Assembly: GCA_027450125.1 (NCBI GenBank)
Contig: DAIDKG010000003.1
Location: 1-9,380, forward strand
DNA: 9,380 nucleotides
Reading direction: 5' to 3'
Origin: Bordetella sp.
Lineage (GTDB): Bacteria > Pseudomonadota > Gammaproteobacteria > Burkholderiales > Burkholderiaceae_B
Position numbers and translations under genes: made by a program. This document shows positions 8,235 to 9,380 of the stretch, piece after piece. A model generated the notes under the pieces. The model had not been told where the DNA came from. It saw only the letters and a list, made by a program, of their open reading frames with translations, and searched no databases. Positions within the stretch are counted from its first letter, which is position 1; every line of letters starts with the position of its first letter.

Positions 8235-9182
8235 TCAGCGCTTTGCCGCGATCTCGCGCGCGGGCACCGCGCTCGCGAACAACGGCGTCGTATCGTCGGC
8301 CTGTTTGAGAAACGCGCCGGCGCAGCGCGCGCGGATGGCGCCGGTGATGGCCTGGCGCATCGGGTCCCGGCGCTCCAGCATGCCTATGGGCCGTGCGATC
8401 GTTCCCAGGTCGGCCGGCAGGCCCAGAACCCGCAGGTCGGGCGCGCGTCGCCAATGCGCGCCATTGAGCAGCGGCAGCAGCGTCACGCCCACCTCCTGGC
8501 GCACCAGCGCGACCAATTGCTCGATGGCGTTCAACTCCAGGAATTCGTCGATGGAAACGCCCAGCCGGCGCAGCGTGCGCTGGATCTGCCTGCCGGTGCG
8601 CTGCGTGCGGTCAAAGCGCAGAAAGGGCGACTGCGTCAGCACTTCGCGCACGGTCCTGCCCGGTGCGCAGGCCGGGGCCAGCACCACCAGCGGCTCTTCG
8701 TACAGCGCGGTCCAGCGCGTGCTGGCAGCGGGACGGCCGGCTTCGACCACCAGCGCCGCATCCAGCTCGCCCGCTTCTACCTTGCCGGCCAGTTCGCCGG
8801 ATTTGCCCGAGAAAATGCGGATTTCCAGGGCAGGGTGTTCGCGTTTCATCGTCGAGACGACCTTGGCGAGGGTGCCCATGCACGAGACGATGGCGCCGAC
8901 CGAAACCGAGCCTGCCAGCGTGTCCGGCGCGCCGGGCGGCTGCCGCATGCGGTCGTAGAGTGCCAGCAGTTGCCTGGCCTCGGGGATGAGTTCGCGCCCG
9001 GCGGCGTTCAGGATGGCCAGCCGGCCGCTGCGATCGAAGAGATCGCGTCCCATGTCGGTTTCCAGCGAGCGCATCTGGAAGCTGACCGCGGCCTGGGTCA
9101 GGGCCACCTGTTCGGCGGCTTCGGAAAACGAACCGTGCTGGGCCACCGCCAGGAAAGTGCGCAGGAATCTCAGCGTGCTCAT
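8235..9182 (-). CDS. LysR-family transcriptional regulator
   Basis: A 315-residue regulator. The N-terminal winged helix-turn-helix is canonical: LRFLRTFLAVAQHGSFSEAAEQVALTQAAVSFQMRSLE (about 4-41), then GRDLFDRSGRLAILNAAGRELIPEA (45-69). The C-terminal effector domain begins near LAGSVSVGAIVSCMGTLAKVVSTM, the usual first strand of the periplasmic-binding-protein fold. I choose the ATG at 9182-9180, which puts the helix-turn-helix at its normal distance from the N terminus; a TTG at 9245 would add 21 unrelated residues encoded by the AT-rich control region. The Shine-Dalgarno is weak. It is divergent from the right-edge gene, the classic LysR arrangement, so that gene is the likely target. 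The effector cannot be read from the sequence. Confidence 0.9.
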   Translation of the reverse strand: MSTLRFLRTFLAVAQHGSFSEAAEQVALTQAAVSFQMRSLETDMGRDLFDRSGRLAILNAAGRELIPEARQLLALYDRMRQPPGAPDTLAGSVSVGAIVSCMGTLAKVVSTMKREHPALEIRIFSGKSGELAGKVEAGELDAALVVEAGRPAASTRWTALYEEPLVVLAPACAPGRTVREVLTQSPFLRFDRTQRTGRQIQRTLRRLGVSIDEFLELNAIEQLVALVRQEVGVTLLPLLNGAHWRRAPDLRVLGLPADLGTIARPIGMLERRDPMRQAITGAIRARCAGAFLKQADDTTPLFASAVPAREIAAKR

Positions 9183-9214
9183 GGCCGGTGCCCGACGGCC
9201 GGATGCGGCTCGTG

Positions 9215-9267
9215 ATTCATAAAAATTTTTTGAATAAGAAAACAAAAAATCAAATTGATCTAATTAA
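9215..9267. promoter_or_regulatory. AT-rich divergent promoter/operator island
   Basis: In otherwise GC-rich DNA this stretch is almost all A and T. The 21 bases from 9215 to 9235 (ATTCA at one end, TGAAT at the other, A5T6 in the middle) match their own reverse complement at 19 of 21 positions. AATTGATCTAATT (9253-9265) is a second dyad, and TTGATCTAATTAA (9255-9267) fits the T-N11-A LysR box. Possible promoters are TTGATC (9255-9260) with TAATTT (9278-9283) at 17 bases for the right-hand gene, and TTGTTT (9245-9240) with TATGAA (9221-9216) at 18 bases for lysR; both are weak matches. Confidence 0.5.
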
Positions 9268-9349
9268 AGCACGAGAGTAATTTCATCAGCTTGCGGCAGC
9301 GCCGACGCTGTCCCTTCTTCCACGAATCACCCCGACGCAGGAACGCGCA

Positions 9350-9380
9350 ATGAAGGTTTTCGACTGGACCAACCCCTATC
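9350..9380 (+). CDS. Start of a gene cut by the window edge; possibly gamma-glutamyltransferase family
   Basis: Only ten codons are visible, encoding MKVFDWTNPY. AGGAA (9339-9343) sits 6 bases before the ATG, a good ribosome binding site, which supports a real start. The opening FDWTNPY resembles my recollection of the N terminus of betaproteobacterial gamma-glutamyltransferase-family proteins, but ten residues are too few for a firm call. Its divergent placement from a LysR gene across an AT-rich operator region suggests LysR-controlled expression. Confidence 0.5.
   Translation, partial: MKVFDWTNPY

Overview
The window is GC-rich DNA with strongly GC-biased third codon positions, dense genes, short gaps and no mobile elements, RNA genes or CRISPR repeats. 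Protein style and gene set (argH, glutamine-dependent nadE followed by glnB, LysR regulators) suggest a betaproteobacterium, most likely Bordetella or a close relative in the Alcaligenaceae. This assignment comes from recognition, not a database search.

Left third (1-4487): a short left-edge region of uncertain coding status precedes a PLP-dependent class I/II aminotransferase (+). It converges, with an 18-base gap, on a 14-helix DHA2-type MFS exporter (-). The exporter is divergent from a LysR regulator (+) across a control region with clustered GCCATG dyads. A YdjA-type nitroreductase (+) follows the regulator after 25 bases. A 15-bp perfect inverted repeat resembling a Fur box overlaps the regulator's stop codon, just ahead of the nitroreductase start.

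Middle (4488-8215): argH (argininosuccinate lyase, last step of arginine synthesis) lies on the minus strand. It shares a GC hairpin with the nitroreductase 3' end and is divergent from nadE. nadE (glutamine-hydrolysing NAD+ synthetase, last step of NAD+ synthesis) and glnB (PII nitrogen sensor) run together on the plus strand, probably as one operon, and end at a strong bidirectional terminator. These three genes connect nitrogen status, glutamine use, arginine and NAD+.

Right end (8216-9380): a second LysR regulator (-) is divergent from a gene cut by the window edge that begins MKVFDWTNPY, possibly a gamma-glutamyltransferase family member. They are separated by an AT-rich island with two dyads typical of LysR operators.

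The window is mostly ordinary chromosome, and I see no clear new multi-gene system. The points most worth a second look are the nadE-glnB pairing, the Fur-like site before the nitroreductase, and the two LysR divergent control regions.
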